Shown here one piece after another: positions 5,246 to 6,745 of a stretch of 6,745 bases of DNA (positions are counted from its first letter, which is position 1; each line of letters opens with the position of its first letter). The DNA is from an uncultured bacterium. GTDB taxonomy: Bacteria > Patescibacteriota > Gracilibacteria > UBA4473. The translations under genes were made by a program, and so were the position numbers. The notes under the pieces are model-generated. The model searched no databases. It worked only from the letters and a program-made list of their open reading frames with translations, and was not told the DNA's origin. The DNA is taken from contig CAMZKS010000048.1 in assembly GCA_947311285.1 (NCBI GenBank), positions 1 through 6,745 of the forward strand. Reading direction: 5' to 3'.

Positions 5246-6745
5246 TTAAAGCGTGGCAATTTCTTTAGCAATGTCTTTTCGAATCGCTTCAAACGCAGCA
5301 ACATCATCAACTTTAATTTCTTTCAAGCGAGCAATTTTCTGAATTACAGGCAAGGCTTCTACTTTAGAAAAATCAAACTCTTCACGATCGACTAACTTCA
5401 ATCCTTCTCTGTATAAAGTCATAATAGATTTAAGCATTTCGTATTGCTTAACAGGTACTGTGTAAGCGTCTTCTGGATCAAATGAATCTTGGTACAAGTA
5501 ATCTTCACGAATCGATTTAGACGTAAGTAAAATTAGTTTCTCACGTACAGACAGCGCATCAGGACCAACTAATCGTACAATTTCTTGTAGTTTAGATTCT
5601 TCTTGTAGTAACCCCATAGCCTCTTCACGAACATCCCAGTAATCATCTGCAACGGTATCCTTCATATGCTTATCAATATTTGGAACGTATAGTGAGTACG
5701 ATTTCAACCAATTAATCGCTGGAAAGTGACGTTGGTAAGAAAGTGCCGAATCTAGACCCCAGTAAACTTTCGTTACTCGAAGTGTATTTTGTGACACGGG
5801 TTCAGACAGATCTCCCCCCGGAGGCGATACGGCTCCAATAGCCGTCAGAGAACCAATTCGGCCTTCTCCTCCTAAACAATCAACCATTCCCGCACGTTCG
5901 TAAAACTCAGCGGTTCGTGAACCAAGATACGCTGGGTACCCCTCTTCACCCGGCATTTCTTCTAAACGACCACTCATTTCTCGCATCGCTTCTGCCCAAC
6001 GAGAAGTTGAATCTGCCATCAACGCTACATGGTAACCCATGTCTCGGTAATATTCTGCAATAGTAATTCCGGTGTAAACCGAAGCTTCACGTGCCGCAAC
6101 CGGCATGTTTGAAGTATTGGCGATCATCACCGTTCGTTTCATCAAAGGCTCTCCACTTGTTGGATCTTTAAGATGTGGGAATTCATTTAGTACTTCCGTC
6201 ATCTCGTTTCCTCGTTCACCACAACCGATATAAATAATCACTTGTGCATCACAGTATTTAGCGATGGTCTGTTGGGTTACCGTTTTCCCAGACCCAAAAG
6301 GACCAGGAATACAAGCCGCTCCTCCTTTTACAAGAGGAAAGAACATGTCCGTTGAACGACAGCCTGTTTGTAGGGGTTCGTTCGGAATTAGTTTCGTGTT
6401 TGTTTTACGTGGCACTCGAATCGGCCAGTAATGACGCATCGCTACTTCGTGTGTTTTTCCCTTCTCATCTTCTAATACGGCTATCGTATCCGATACTTTG
6501 AAGTGACCGGATTCAATAGATTTAACCTTAAGGCTTCCTTCTAAATCTGCTGGAGCCATGATTCGGTGTTGAATAAGGGTTGTTTCTTGAACCGTTCCAA
6601 GTGTGTCTCCAGGTCGCACGAAATCACCAACCGATTGTGTTGGTACAAACTCCCATTTTTTTGTTTGGTCTAAGCCATCAGCATCAATCCCACGAGCCAA
6701 AAAGTGACCTGATTTATCTTCAAGCACAGACAAAGGACGTTGTAC
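5246..6745 (-). CDS. atpA: V/A-type H+ (or Na+) ATPase/ATP synthase catalytic subunit A, 5' end missing
   Basis: The frame stays open to the right edge, so 499 C-terminal residues are visible (numbered from the edge). A TTG at 6733 could be read as a start, but VQRPL before it matches the conserved GIQRPL region, so about 75-90 residues are missing. Subunit A is the nucleotide-hydrolysing or ATP-forming subunit of the cytoplasmic A3B3 head. Visible parts are the end of the beta-barrel, the non-homologous region found in A but not B (about 30-115), the P-loop GPFGSGKT (148-155), GCGERGNEM with the catalytic Glu, the Walker B stretch VALMADSTSRW (240-250), and the signature PAINWLKSYS (342-351). 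The C-terminal helical domain is complete. No key residue is missing. Unusually, no subunit B gene follows: two terminators and a convergent gene come next. Ion specificity cannot be read from this subunit. Confidence 0.96.
   Translation of the reverse strand, partial: VQRPLSVLEDKSGHFLARGIDADGLDQTKKWEFVPTQSVGDFVRPGDTLGTVQETTLIQHRIMAPADLEGSLKVKSIESGHFKVSDTIAVLEDEKGKTHEVAMRHYWPIRVPRKTNTKLIPNEPLQTGCRSTDMFFPLVKGGAACIPGPFGSGKTVTQQTIAKYCDAQVIIYIGCGERGNEMTEVLNEFPHLKDPTSGEPLMKRTVMIANTSNMPVAAREASVYTGITIAEYYRDMGYHVALMADSTSRWAEAMREMSGRLEEMPGEEGYPAYLGSRTAEFYERAGMVDCLGGEGRIGSLTAIGAVSPPGGDLSEPVSQNTLRVTKVYWGLDSALSYQRHFPAINWLKSYSLYVPNIDKHMKDTVADDYWDVREEAMGLLQEESKLQEIVRLVGPDALSVREKLILLTSKSIREDYLYQDSFDPEDAYTVPVKQYEMLKSIMTLYREGLKLVDREEFDFSKVEALPVIQKIARLKEIKVDDVAAFEAIRKDIAKEIATL

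Noticed and set aside
1..6745. Search for CRISPR repeats, tRNA or rRNA genes, insertion sequences and toxin-antitoxin pairs.
   Set aside because: No spaced repeat units, cloverleaf-type sequences, transposase motifs or terminal repeats were seen. The 860-1674 pair was considered as toxin-antitoxin, but neither protein shows a recognisable toxin fold or DNA-binding antitoxin.

Overview
The window (about 43% G+C by eye) is a bacterial chromosomal fragment carrying eight protein genes. It has no tRNA, rRNA, CRISPR array or mobile element. Several traits suggest a Candidate Phyla Radiation (Patescibacteria-like) genome: a small type IV secretion pilin of the kind common in that group, compact spacing, almost no Shine-Dalgarno motifs, V/A-type rather than F-type ATPase, and short unrecognised helical proteins. 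This placement is an inference from gene style and not a phylogeny. The ordinary code fits: no gene is broken by an in-frame TGA, and all eight genes end in TAA or TAG.

Layout from left to right. (1) The 3' part of a DHH/DHHA1 phosphoesterase (NrnA-like), with an unusual Pro/Ala-rich tail, ends at 755. A GC-rich hairpin follows. (2) A near-perfect extended -10 sigma-70-type promoter drives two abutting genes of unknown function (860-1674). (3) A minus-strand gene (1671-2318) encodes a two-HIT-domain protein with eroded catalytic motifs; its stop codon overlaps that of the preceding gene in the shared bases TTAA. (4) A divergent intergenic region (2319-2521) holds a good promoter for the HIT gene, an inverted repeat, and only weak candidates for an ilvB promoter and leader peptide. 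(5) ilvB and ilvN, three bases apart, encode the catalytic and regulatory subunits of acetohydroxyacid synthase. (6) A pilin-like gene (4758-5123) has its own promoter placed so close that the mRNA should be leaderless. (7) Two strong inverted repeats separate it from the convergent gene for V/A-type ATPase subunit A, which runs off the right edge.

The genes form separate transcription units rather than one pathway. The one clear functional pair is ilvBN, the first shared step of branched-chain amino-acid synthesis, and its regulatory subunit keeps the residues linked to valine feedback. The most unusual items are the tandem HIT protein with His-to-Cys and His-to-Arg changes, the isolated ATPase subunit A as last gene of its unit, the leaderless pilin transcript, and the uncharacterised two-gene operon behind a consensus promoter. 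I see no clear new multi-gene system.
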